Counted from the stretch's first letter, positions 1 through 7,352 are shown. The stretch is 7,352 nucleotides of DNA from an uncultured Clostridia bacterium (GCA_937911885.1 CALDPW010000156.1:1-7352); one strand, 5' to 3'. Notes: generated by a model from the sequence alone, not told the origin. Numbers and translations are program-made.

Positions 1-1
1 A

Positions 2-2040
2 GTTGCTCCATTAGATAGTGGTGATGTTCAAATTTTAACAAGATCAGATCGTTCAACATATAGATTAGCTGTTGAAGGTGAAAGTATTGCGTTAATTGTT
101 GCATCAAGCAACATATATCAATATGTATTTAGCGAATATCAAGTATCGTATGATAATGGACAAACTTTTGTTAAAGCAAAAAATATTCCATATTATACTG
201 AAGTTCAACAAATTTACGAAAAGTTTGAAGATGGTGTTGATTTTGCAATATTAATGTTTAATGTTGTAGAAAATACTGTTTACTCAGGAGCAAATCCAGT
301 AATTTATCGTGCTAAGTATGATGAATTATATGAAATTACTTTCACAGTAAATCAAAGTGAACGATATAAAGCTGATAGCTTTACTATTGAAGTTGATCCT
401 TACTTTAATTTAGAGAAATACACAGTAATACCTGTTCAATCAAAACCTGCATCAAACGAGTTTGATTTTGTAGTGTTTAGTGCTTTTGTTAAAGAAGGTA
501 TAAGCATTTATGCTCAACTTGAAGGTGCAACTGAATTTATTAGATTAAAGAACTGGGGCAAGTTTAATGATGATGATCACAAAATGTTGGGCCCAGATAA
601 TCAAACAATGTTTGGTGATATATCTGTTATTACCACAACAAGCACAAAAAATGGTTTTGGTGTTAATAGAATTGAAATCGAACCAATGAGTATGGAAGCA
701 ATGGGTGTTTATCATATTAACTTTGTTAGAACATATCAAAGATTAACCCCATCTGTTGGAACATCTCATACAACAAATCCAGATATGATTGCTGCAGCAA
801 ATAGAGTTGGTGGAACATTATCATTTGATTATTTTGTTTATGATGGTGCATCAAAAACAAACGTTCCTGCAACACCTATAAAAAATCATAATGATAAAGA
901 AGTGTTTGAAGAAGGAACACTTGTAATGGCTAATATGATTCCAAATGACGGTTATGAAGTAGTTGGATTATACATATTTGAAACAATGATTCCAGATTTT
1001 AGACCGGATAATTATGAAAATTATGCTGATAACTATATTAATTTGGTTGATAATATGTTCAATTTGGGAACAAATGGTGGAAACACTGTTATCACAACAG
1101 TTTATGCCGGAGGTCAACCGCAATATAGTGTTGCAATCTTTAAGGAAATAATTTATGAATTTTCAATTGAATATCGTGTAATTGGAGATGAAGACGACCA
1201 AGAAATCTCTTACGATGTTACAAGAATGCCTCAAACTCAAGTTACAAACATTAATAAAGATCCAAATATGGTAGATGTTATTGGTTATTGGGGTAGAAAC
1301 ACATTAGTAACTGAAAACTTTAAAAACTATAAGTTTGAATATTATGCAACCTCAGTAGGTTTGTTTAGTGAGCACATGTCAATTACAGCAGGCGACTTAA
1401 ATGAGGATAACACACTTAATATTGAAACATTAGAAACAGTTACTTCATTCTTAAAAACTTATAACTCTACTAATACATTCGTTCCACGCGATTTAACATA
1501 TTTAAATTCGCCAAACTACACATTTAATCCAATTTTACCTGGAAACAAATTAGTAGTTAGAACATATTTAAGAGCAACATATGGATTTAAAATTTCAGCA
1601 ATTGTAGCTCCAATATATGCTGCTGATAATGAAATTGAAGTAAGTGGTTCTCGCGTAATAGATTACACAACAATAACCGCAGATCCAGAAGGTTATTATG
1701 TTCCTGACGACGACTTCTATTATGTTCCAAGTGCTGGTCGAGTAACCATGACATCGCAATTTAATTCGTTTAATGCAACAGGAACAGCTGTATTAGAAAA
1801 TTCATTAGAATATCAAAATAAATACTTAGAATTTACAAAAGTTATAAGAAAATTTGTTGATGTAGATGATAAAGTTATATTTGTTGAAGTAGGGTCTGCT
1901 AACTATACAATTAAAAATGGTCAAATAGTTATTAATCTAGTTTCAAATAGTGGAACTTTTGGTGAATATTTTGTTGTTTATAATTTACGTCAAGAAATTG
2001 AAAACATTTATCAATTAAATGGTGAAACATTGCCAGACGA
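2..2040 (+). repeat. N-terminal array of strongly diverged beta-rich repeats (within the giant protein)
   Basis: Residues 1 to about 680 show a recurring layout: a strand ending in an aliphatic/aromatic run (YRAKYD near 318, VAIFKE near 1130, VVRTYLRAT near 1553), followed directly by a new strand of the form YELYEITF, IIYEFSIEY or YGFKISA. Between these lie stretches resembling the divergent InlB/Flg_new beta repeat, for example EEGTLVMANMIPNDGYEVVGLYI at about 910-980, which matches the family pattern 'G-x-x-hydrophobic ... P-x-x-G-Y-x-hydrophobic'. Units are irregular, roughly 140-270 residues between these boundaries, and are not identical at DNA level, so they are old duplications. Assignment to the InlB-like superfamily rests on pattern only. 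The likely role is a stalk or spacer projecting the protein from the cell. Confidence 0.5.
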
Positions 2041-5000
2041 TTATGCTAAAAACTTGGGATCAATGGTTGTTACTGGAAAGATTATTTTAAGTGATGACTT
2101 TACCCTTGGCGAAGATCGTTTTGCTGAATCGATATCGTTATCTCACGCTCAAAAAGCATGGACCTATACCGATTTAACTTACACCTTTAAATTAGAACCT
2201 GCAGTTGCAGGTGTTGAAGGAATGCCAAATCCTTATAATCCAATTTCAACAACATTTAATGCTGTTGATTTTGGGGAAGTTGATGGAATGAATCCATTAA
2301 CATTCTATAGAGCAAAAATTGGTGAAGGTATTCCAACAATGACATATATGTTGTTAGATACAACATTAACCGAAGTTATAACAAACTTTGCATCTGTTCA
2401 CGTTATTGAAATTGAATTAGATAGAGTTTCTAACGTTAAAAACAAAGTAATTGACATTCAAAGATTTATTGATATTTTAAATATTCCTGAAAATAACGAA
2501 TTTACATATCAATATAATCCAGAATTAACCAAGTTAACTGTGGTTACGGAACATGGTCAAGAAATTAGACTATCAATTCAAGCTATGGCTGGAGTTGAAA
2601 CATTTGTTTATAGATTTAATTACTTGCAAGCTCCAGATAGTTCAAAATTTGAACTAGATAGAGATTTAGCAAACGAAATTGATTTCGAATATTTTGAATA
2701 TAACATTATTGCTAGTTACGAAACCGAAGGTAAGTATACTCTTGGAATTGTTGAAATGTTTAGATTTGTTTATCAATCAAATCCGGAATTGATTGAAAAT
2801 GACTTTACATTAGCAGTTACAAATAACACATTATCAAACAAAGAATTTGAACTAAATGGTGTTGGAACCGAATATTATGATATTTATAGTAAAATGGTTC
2901 TTTCAACAACATTGCCAGCAAATTATACATTTGATGGTTGGTCTATTAATAAGAGCACAACTCCAATTATTACTCAATCGGGTTCTGTATCAATTGTTAC
3001 CGATTTAGATGCAGAAGGAAAACCAGCAAGTGGAACAGGAAAATCAACAGTAACAGTTCAATCGTTAGATACTGAATATGATTTGACTGCAATATTTAGT
3101 GTTGATGATTCTAGTATTGAAATATTTGGTGCAGGTAGTGTTTATATTGAACAATCTGGTACAGATAATCAAATAATCACTAACTCTAGCAAGCATGAAA
3201 CATTTACTGTTTCTGCTACTTCATCCGAAATTAAGTTTACAGCAGTTCCTGCAAACTCATACACATCGGTTGTTAAAGATAAATGCTTCTTTAGATATTA
3301 TAAAGATGGCGCGTTTGAATATTTCTCACCAACAGTTACACAAAACATTGATGGTTCTGTAGTGTTTAGTTATAACAACACAAAGAGATATTACGTTGAA
3401 GCTTATATTGAATTTATTTCACAAACATGGGCTTCAAATGGTAGATTTGCTCAACCTGTTCAAGGAACAGGAAGCGAAAGCGATCCATATGTGTTAACAA
3501 CAGGACAACATTTAGGTTGGTTGTCATATGTTCATAGCACTGCGGCAGGTAATACAACAAACCCAAGCACAGGAAAATATTATAAACTTGGTGCAAATAT
3601 TGATTTATCAAGTTATTATTGGTTGCCAATTGGTTCAAATCAAGCAAATGCTTGGCAATTTGAAGGAACCTTTGATGGCAATGGTTATAGTATAAATGCT
3701 TGCAAAATTTATGCGTTCGAAAATGTTTTAACTGCTGGTAATAGTGTATTACAAGAAAACATGCCTATTGGATTCTTTGGTGCAACTAACAATGCTACAA
3801 TATTTAATTTGAAAGTTCAGGGCTCATTTGAATATATTGTAAATGGAACCATGACTCGCTCATTAGATATTAGCCAAGGTATTGCCGAAAACAAAAAGGC
3901 AAGAATTGTTAATGCCGAAAACGTTTATATTGGTGGTATTGTTGGCGTAGCAACAAACACAACAATTGTTGCGTGCGAATATAAATCACAAATTATGTAT
4001 GCTGATAGATATGCAGCTACTGCCGATCCATACGCAAGTGTTAATGTTGGTGGTATTGTAGGTCAATTAAATTCTGGCTTAATTAGAGATTCAGGATTTG
4101 CTGAAAATATTACAACACAAGCACAATTTAACGTTAACAATACAAATTCACAATTGGGTGGAATTGTAGGGCGTGCAACTGGAAATGTTACAATTAGTGC
4201 TAGCCGTGCAGCTAATGGAACATTATTCTACGGAGCTACTTTCTTTGATAATATTGGTGGTGTTGTAGGTTATGGCGATGTGTTAACAATTAACAATAGT
4301 TATGCAACCTTAAACACAAGCAATCAAGGTAAAGTTAACACTGGTGGTTTGGTTGGAAAAGTTAACTCAGCTGCTAATTTAACAATTACTAATTCGTATT
4401 ACACAACAAATGTAACCGTAAATTCATACGGAACAAATTTTGAAAACATAACCGATATTTCTTCATTTAACTTAAATTATCCATGGGCATATGTTAATAA
4501 CAAATTAATTTTGTGGACATTGGATTCGATTGATGCTACACAAAGCGAAGCATTATATGAAGGTGGAGAATATCTAGTAAGTAATGCTGATCAATTTATT
4601 TGGGTTTTAAATAATCTTGAAACAGCAACACTTGCAAATAAAACAATTAGATTTACTAACGATATTGATCTTAAAGACTATATTGTTCCAGCTGGCTATA
4701 CAGTGGCTAATGGAATTACTATTGATGGATCAGGATTTACAATTAAGAACTTGCACTTAATTAATCAACCAGCATTATTTAACATTATTAATGGTATTGT
4801 TAAAAATATTGTTATTGAAAATTCTGGTAGTTATCAAAGTATTAATATGGGCAAACAAGCAATACTTGTTAATACAAATAGTGGCACAATTAGTAGAGCA
4901 CTAATTAATGCCGATGTTGAATTTGTTACTCATAATACAAAAGCAACAGGCAACCCTGTTATTGGTGGTATTGCAGCAACAAATACTGAAAATCTTGAAA

Positions 5001-6994
5001 AATCTTACTTTATTGGAAATATTAATGTAAACGCTCAACATTTTGAAACAATAAGTGTAGGTGGTATTGCGGGTGAACAAACTGTTGGTGTGCTTGCTCA
5101 ATCATATACTGATGCAAACATTACAACAACATCGAATACAGCAAACACCGTTAATGTTGGTGGACTTGTAGGCAATGTTAACGTTGGCACAACAACATCA
5201 ATTAACAACTGTTACTCAATTGGTAGCATTACTACAAATGGAACAGTTGCAACAGCTAACATAGCTGGTTCTGTGGGTGCTGTTAACGGAACAACTGGTT
5301 CGTCACTTTCAATTGATCACATTTATACAACATCGGTTATTACTCCAAAAGCTAATAACCGTGGCGTGATTGCTTCAAATAATGGTGCAACAATAACACA
5401 TAGATATTTGTTTATATTAGATTCAACAATTAATAGTGGAATAGCTCCTTCTTATGGAATAAAGAAAACTCAAACTCAACTTCAAAATCGCGACTTATCT
5501 GCGACTTACGTAAATTGGGACTTTGATGATATTTGGACATTTGAAAATGGAGTTAACACCAATTATCCAATATTGCAAGAAGCTCAAAACGTTCACGAAA
5601 TATTTGTAACTATTAATTTTGAAAATGGACCATTTGGTTATGTTTATGGTTTAGATTACTATAACGCTAACGGAACTCCATTAGTTGATAGTTATGATGC
5701 AAGTGGAAACCCTATTAACATTAGATTAAAATATGAAACAACAACTCTATCAGCTGGTGGTGAATTAACAACAATCACTGGTGTAATAAGAGTAAAACAT
5801 AGAGATAATCAAGATATTATAATGAATCCTAATACTGCCGAAACATTTATGATATTAGATTCGTTATTGATTGATGGTTTTGAAATGTTAACAACTCAAG
5901 ATTTAAATGGTCTTGATACATATATGCTTCAAAACACAACACGCAATCAAGAAGTGGTTATTAACTATATTTGGGATAGATATAATATTACAGTTGCTTC
6001 AAATGATTCAACATTAGGAACAGCTAGAATTGATAGAGAAAATCCTGCATATTCTTCTGTTTGCGATCCAGATTTCTATATGCATGGTGAATTGCTTCAA
6101 TTATCAACAACCAAGCTTTCGAATGGTGGATTGTTAAAATGGCAAAAAATGGGCGTTGAGGACTTAGAATATACCGATGTGGAATATGTTGAAACCTCAG
6201 ACGACACATTAGAAAGTGATTTAGCTAATCTTCAAGTTGGAACATATTTATATAATGTTGATACTCACGACTTGTTCTTTATTGCTAGTCCAAGCAGTGA
6301 AGGACAATATATGGCAATATTTGTTCAAACATTTGATATTAACTTTAATGTAATACCTGAACTAAATGAGTTTAACGAACAAACTGCTGTTTACGAATTA
6401 GTTGTAAGTGTTCCAGAAAAAACACCAACTGGCATTACTTATAATGGAATTACAATGATAGATGGCAGATATGTTATTGGTGCTACAATTAAGGTTAAAA
6501 TAAAATCATTCTTTGATTATCGCATTGATAGAATTGAATTATCTAATGTAGAATTATCAAATCAAATTGTTGCCGATAAAAATGGTGATGTATATAACGA
6601 ACATTTCTCAATTCGTTACGACACACCACTAATAGAAGAGCCTGACGATTACTATAGTCCATACTTTAAGCAAAAAGCAATCTTTAATATCATGAATATC
6701 AATGCTAGTGTTGAAGGAACTTACAACATTATGCTTGAAATTATTGATTATAAGGTTAAAGTTGTTTTAGATAAAGGTGGAGAAGTATCAAGCGACGTAG
6801 ATGTTGAAGACGATGGCGTAACATACATTGTTAAAGGTGGAGAAAATATTACATTTACTGCATCTCCAATAATCAAATATGCATTAGAAAGCTTTGAATT
6901 AGTTGAAGATGAATTAATTATTGAAGCTAGACCTGCAGATCATGTTAACAAATCGTTTAGTAAAACATTTATTTTTCCATTTACAATAATATAA
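2..6994 (+). CDS. Giant repeat-built surface/secreted protein with GLUG and InlB-like beta repeats (5'-partial)
   Basis: Seen: one frame is open from the left window edge to TAA at 6992-6994, giving 2330 residues with the start missing. The ATG at 254 is residue 85. It has no Shine-Dalgarno sequence at normal spacing, and the 84 codons before it are open and of the same style, so it is internal. Residues below count from base 2. Regions: beta-rich repeats (1 to about 680), unrecognised stretch (about 680-942), InlB-like repeats (about 943-1138), GLUG module 1 (1155-1508), GLUG module 2 (1518-1861), four InlB-like repeats (1864-2330). The chain is rich in Asn, Thr, Val and Tyr and has only about five Cys, as in exported adhesins. 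Known: GLUG and InlB-type repeats occur in large cell-surface proteins of low-GC Gram-positives. Inferred: an adhesin or matrix-binding role; no ligand can be named. No signal peptide, LPXTG or transmembrane anchor is seen. The C-terminus stops without an anchor and may be artificially or mutationally truncated. Confidence 0.9.
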   Translation, partial: VAPLDSGDVQILTRSDRSTYRLAVEGESIALIVASSNIYQYVFSEYQVSYDNGQTFVKAKNIPYYTEVQQIYEKFEDGVDFAILMFNVVENTVYSGANPVIYRAKYDELYEITFTVNQSERYKADSFTIEVDPYFNLEKYTVIPVQSKPASNEFDFVVFSAFVKEGISIYAQLEGATEFIRLKNWGKFNDDDHKMLGPDNQTMFGDISVITTTSTKNGFGVNRIEIEPMSMEAMGVYHINFVRTYQRLTPSVGTSHTTNPDMIAAANRVGGTLSFDYFVYDGASKTNVPATPIKNHNDKEVFEEGTLVMANMIPNDGYEVVGLYIFETMIPDFRPDNYENYADNYINLVDNMFNLGTNGGNTVITTVYAGGQPQYSVAIFKEIIYEFSIEYRVIGDEDDQEISYDVTRMPQTQVTNINKDPNMVDVIGYWGRNTLVTENFKNYKFEYYATSVGLFSEHMSITAGDLNEDNTLNIETLETVTSFLKTYNSTNTFVPRDLTYLNSPNYTFNPILPGNKLVVRTYLRATYGFKISAIVAPIYAADNEIEVSGSRVIDYTTITADPEGYYVPDDDFYYVPSAGRVTMTSQFNSFNATGTAVLENSLEYQNKYLEFTKVIRKFVDVDDKVIFVEVGSANYTIKNGQIVINLVSNSGTFGEYFVVYNLRQEIENIYQLNGETLPDDYAKNLGSMVVTGKIILSDDFTLGEDRFAESISLSHAQKAWTYTDLTYTFKLEPAVAGVEGMPNPYNPISTTFNAVDFGEVDGMNPLTFYRAKIGEGIPTMTYMLLDTTLTEVITNFASVHVIEIELDRVSNVKNKVIDIQRFIDILNIPENNEFTYQYNPELTKLTVVTEHGQEIRLSIQAMAGVETFVYRFNYLQAPDSSKFELDRDLANEIDFEYFEYNIIASYETEGKYTLGIVEMFRFVYQSNPELIENDFTLAVTNNTLSNKEFELNGVGTEYYDIYSKMVLSTTLPANYTFDGWSINKSTTPIITQSGSVSIVTDLDAEGKPASGTGKSTVTVQSLDTEYDLTAIFSVDDSSIEIFGAGSVYIEQSGTDNQIITNSSKHETFTVSATSSEIKFTAVPANSYTSVVKDKCFFRYYKDGAFEYFSPTVTQNIDGSVVFSYNNTKRYYVEAYIEFISQTWASNGRFAQPVQGTGSESDPYVLTTGQHLGWLSYVHSTAAGNTTNPSTGKYYKLGANIDLSSYYWLPIGSNQANAWQFEGTFDGNGYSINACKIYAFENVLTAGNSVLQENMPIGFFGATNNATIFNLKVQGSFEYIVNGTMTRSLDISQGIAENKKARIVNAENVYIGGIVGVATNTTIVACEYKSQIMYADRYAATADPYASVNVGGIVGQLNSGLIRDSGFAENITTQAQFNVNNTNSQLGGIVGRATGNVTISASRAANGTLFYGATFFDNIGGVVGYGDVLTINNSYATLNTSNQGKVNTGGLVGKVNSAANLTITNSYYTTNVTVNSYGTNFENITDISSFNLNYPWAYVNNKLILWTLDSIDATQSEALYEGGEYLVSNADQFIWVLNNLETATLANKTIRFTNDIDLKDYIVPAGYTVANGITIDGSGFTIKNLHLINQPALFNIINGIVKNIVIENSGSYQSINMGKQAILVNTNSGTISRALINADVEFVTHNTKATGNPVIGGIAATNTENLEKSYFIGNINVNAQHFETISVGGIAGEQTVGVLAQSYTDANITTTSNTANTVNVGGLVGNVNVGTTTSINNCYSIGSITTNGTVATANIAGSVGAVNGTTGSSLSIDHIYTTSVITPKANNRGVIASNNGATITHRYLFILDSTINSGIAPSYGIKKTQTQLQNRDLSATYVNWDFDDIWTFENGVNTNYPILQEAQNVHEIFVTINFENGPFGYVYGLDYYNANGTPLVDSYDASGNPINIRLKYETTTLSAGGELTTITGVIRVKHRDNQDIIMNPNTAETFMILDSLLIDGFEMLTTQDLNGLDTYMLQNTTRNQEVVINYIWDRYNITVASNDSTLGTARIDRENPAYSSVCDPDFYMHGELLQLSTTKLSNGGLLKWQKMGVEDLEYTDVEYVETSDDTLESDLANLQVGTYLYNVDTHDLFFIASPSSEGQYMAIFVQTFDINFNVIPELNEFNEQTAVYELVVSVPEKTPTGITYNGITMIDGRYVIGATIKVKIKSFFDYRIDRIELSNVELSNQIVADKNGDVYNEHFSIRYDTPLIEEPDDYYSPYFKQKAIFNIMNINASVEGTYNIMLEIIDYKVKVVLDKGGEVSSDVDVEDDGVTYIVKGGENITFTASPIIKYALESFELVEDELIIEARPADHVNKSFSKTFIFPFTII
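2041..2827 (+). other. Unrecognised central region of the giant protein
   Basis: Residues about 680-942 lack both the glycine-tyrosine-tryptophan hallmark of InlB-like repeats and the GG(I/V)VG hallmark of GLUG repeats. The stretch is more acidic, rich in Leu, Ile and Glu, and contains phrases such as AWTYTDLTYTFKLEP, VIDIQRFIDILNIPENN and LTKLTVVTEHGQEIRLSI. The segment around VIDIQRFIDILNI (about 2440-2485) could be helical, unlike the rest of the protein. I do not recognise a family. It could be two or more Ig-like or MBG-like domains with eroded sequence, or a binding domain set in the repeat stalk. Confidence 0.4.
2828..3415 (+). repeat. Two InlB-like divergent beta repeats just before the GLUG modules
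   Basis: The first unit (to about 3112) carries the clearest family signature in the protein: LPANYTFDGWSI near 2915, then TEYDLTAIF at 3074-3097, matching the family pattern 'P-x-x-Y-x-F-x-G-W ... T-A-x-F'. The second unit (3113-3415) has GAGSVYIEQSG, then a strand ending ...IKFTAVPANSY near 3230-3260, then KRYYVEAYIEF at the end. That is the same fold pattern with the GW motif replaced by CFFRYYKDG. Known: such repeats form small beta-grasp-like or Ig-sized units in bacterial surface proteins. They directly precede the first GLUG module. Confidence 0.7.
3464..4525 (+). repeat. GLUG beta-solenoid module 1 (five GLUG units)
   Basis: The module opens with the typical lead-in GTGSESDPYVLTTGQHLGWL (3464 on), then YYKLGANIDLSSYYWLPIG and FEGTFDGNGYSI. 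This is the standard N-terminal cap seen before GLUG repeats. Five units follow, each beginning with GG(I/V/L)VG at 3932, 4049, 4157, 4256 and 4343. Each carries a strand and an 'S-x-(S/A)' or 'SYxT' turn such as NNSYATLNT and TNSYYTTNV. The module ends in LNYPWAYVNNKLILW near 4475-4515. Known: GLUG motifs (Pfam PF07581) occur in tandem in bacterial surface and secreted proteins and probably form a right-handed beta-helix. The substrate or partner cannot be read from sequence. Confidence 0.85.
4553..5585 (+). repeat. GLUG beta-solenoid module 2 (four GLUG-like units)
   Basis: This is a second complete copy of the same architecture: lead-in LYEGGEYLVSNADQFIWVLN (4553 on), IRFTNDIDLKDY, and ITIDGSGFTIKNLHL, the counterpart of 'GTFDGNGYSI' in module 1. 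Units then start at 4964 (GGIAA), 5060 (GGIAG), 5159 (GGLVG) and 5267 (GSVGA, degenerate). It closes with the standard tail of GLUG proteins, the 'WDF-x-x-x-W' motif at 5516-5540 followed by ENGVNTNYPIL. Module 1 lacks this canonical WDF/W tail. The two modules are diverged in protein sequence, so the duplication is old. Confidence 0.85.
5591..6991 (+). repeat. C-terminal array of four InlB-like divergent beta repeats
   Basis: Four units follow GLUG module 2, each opening with an alternating beta strand: IFVTINFENGPFG (5600s), YNITVASNDSTLGTA (5981), FDINFNVIPELNEF (6332) and YKVKVVLDKGGEVSS (6749). Several close with an '(A/V)-x-F' strand, for example YMAIFVQ at 6308-6328. The last unit shows the clearest family features: KGGEVSS, then VKGGENITFTASPIIKYALESFEL. 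It stops at TFIFPFTII, where the family normally continues for a few more residues to finish the final strand. The repeat is thus at or just short of its natural end when the TAA occurs. No cell-wall anchor or sorting signal follows. Confidence 0.65.
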
Positions 6995-7352
6995 GAAGAC
7001 TTTCCATCAATTAAATCTCTAATTTTTGCAAATTTTAAAGATAAAAAACAATTTGCTATTCAACACGAAACAGATTGTATTAGAGATCTTGTTTTTTATC
7101 CAGGGGATGCTCTTGTTCGTGAAATAGAAACGGAGCTTATTGATTTATACGATAGATTTCAAGATTTATACTTTAAGGATTCGAGTTTGTTTTATACTGA
7201 ACAGTATAATATCCCTGTGGGAGTAGCTGAGGGCGGGCAATCTTCTATGATTGCTATAAGTAAAGATAATTTTTTAAATCTTAGAGATAAGATAAAGGGG
7301 TCTTTTTCAAATCTGGATAGGCACATTTATGTCAGAGACTGTCAGTACTTGG
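6995..7352 (+). CDS. Fragment of an unrelated unknown protein (both ends missing)
   Basis: Seen: directly after the TAA at 6992-6994 the same frame is open for 119 codons to the window edge, while the other two forward frames hit stops within about 30 bases. No ATG occurs until 7247; the only earlier near-starts are TTG at 7187 and GTG at 7217, both far inside the open frame. It therefore looks like the interior of a longer gene. The product reads as a soluble charged protein, with stretches such as FKDKKQFAIQHETDCIRDL, ETELIDLYDRFQDLYFKD and IPVGVAEGGQSSMIAISKDN. I do not recognise the family. Leucine codons are CTN in 6 of 11, GGG serves 3 of 5 glycines, CAG 2 of 6 glutamines, AGG appears, and there are two Cys in 119 residues. 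All of these differ from the giant gene upstream. Alternatives: contig chimera, insertion or rearrangement product, or much less likely a readthrough extension. Confidence 0.55.

Noticed and set aside
545..739. Minus-strand open frame of 64 codons
   Set aside because: It lies antisense inside the giant gene. Its Cys/His/Ile-rich product is typical of the reverse complement of an AT-rich coding sequence, with no start context or family match.
3414..3647. Minus-strand open frame of 77 codons
   Set aside because: It is antisense to the well-supported GLUG lead-in cap, and its Leu/Tyr/Asn-rich product has no recognisable domain.
4901..5101. Minus-strand open frame of 66 codons
   Set aside because: It is antisense to GLUG module 2, and the frame is explained by the absence of stop complements in repeated Asn/Thr/Gly codons.
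3932..5290. GG(I/V)VG-encoding DNA repeats as a CRISPR-like or minisatellite array
   Set aside because: The repeats are short, differ in sequence and spacing, keep the reading frame, and are fully explained by GLUG protein repeats.
6024..6209. Minus-strand open frame of 61 codons
   Set aside because: It is antisense to the C-terminal beta repeats and shows no coding features of its own.
6974..7007. Direct repeat tttccat (6974 and 7001) flanking the stop codon, as a possible target-site duplication or microhomology
   Set aside because: Seven bases is expected by chance in AT-rich sequence, and nothing resembling a mobile element end lies between or beyond the copies. It may be noted if the junction proves real.
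7028..7056. Inverted repeat gcaaatt / aatttgc as a possible terminator after the giant gene
   Set aside because: The 7-base AT-rich stem has a 15-base loop and no following T-run, and it lies inside an open coding frame. It is too weak for a terminator.
6995..7352. Downstream fragment as a normal second gene of an operon with a non-ATG start
   Set aside because: No SD sequence pairs with a GTG or TTG start near 6995. The first such codons lie at 7187 and 7217, far inside the open frame, and the codon style differs from the upstream gene.

Overview
The window is almost entirely one enormous open reading frame from an AT-rich bacterium (by eye about one third G+C). It encodes a repeat-built extracellular or surface protein of the adhesin type. 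Leucine is mostly TTA, arginine mostly AGA, and all of the roughly 15 tryptophans are TGG, so there is no sign of TGA reassignment. GLUG-type repeats, divergent InlB/Flg_new-like beta repeats and low G+C fit an uncultured member of the Bacillota/Mycoplasmatota, probably host-associated. That taxonomic guess is an inference from style only.

Layout: bases 2-6994 are a single frame of 2330 codons ending in TAA. It is already open at the left edge, so the true start lies outside the window and the ATG at 254 is internal. From N to C the protein shows diverged beta-rich repeats (2 to about 2040), an unrecognised stretch (about 2041-2827), two further InlB-like repeats (about 2828-3415), a first GLUG beta-solenoid module with five units (3464-4525), a second GLUG module with four units (4553-5585), and four more InlB-like beta repeats (5591-6991). 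No signal peptide, membrane anchor or sortase motif is visible. The N-terminus is outside the window and the C-terminus ends abruptly inside or at the edge of the last beta repeat.

After the TAA the same frame stays open for 119 codons to the window end (6995-7352), with no usable start near its beginning. This piece has clearly different codon use and amino-acid make-up (more CTN leucine, GGG glycine and CAG glutamine, and proportionally more cysteine) and looks like an internal piece of an unrelated, probably cytoplasmic protein. The point near 6985-6995 is therefore best read as a junction: a contig chimera, or a real rearrangement or insertion that truncated the giant protein. There is no intergenic region, RNA gene, CRISPR array, recognisable promoter or terminator in the window. 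I found no convincing new multi-gene system; the junction and the unrecognised central region are the items most worth checking.
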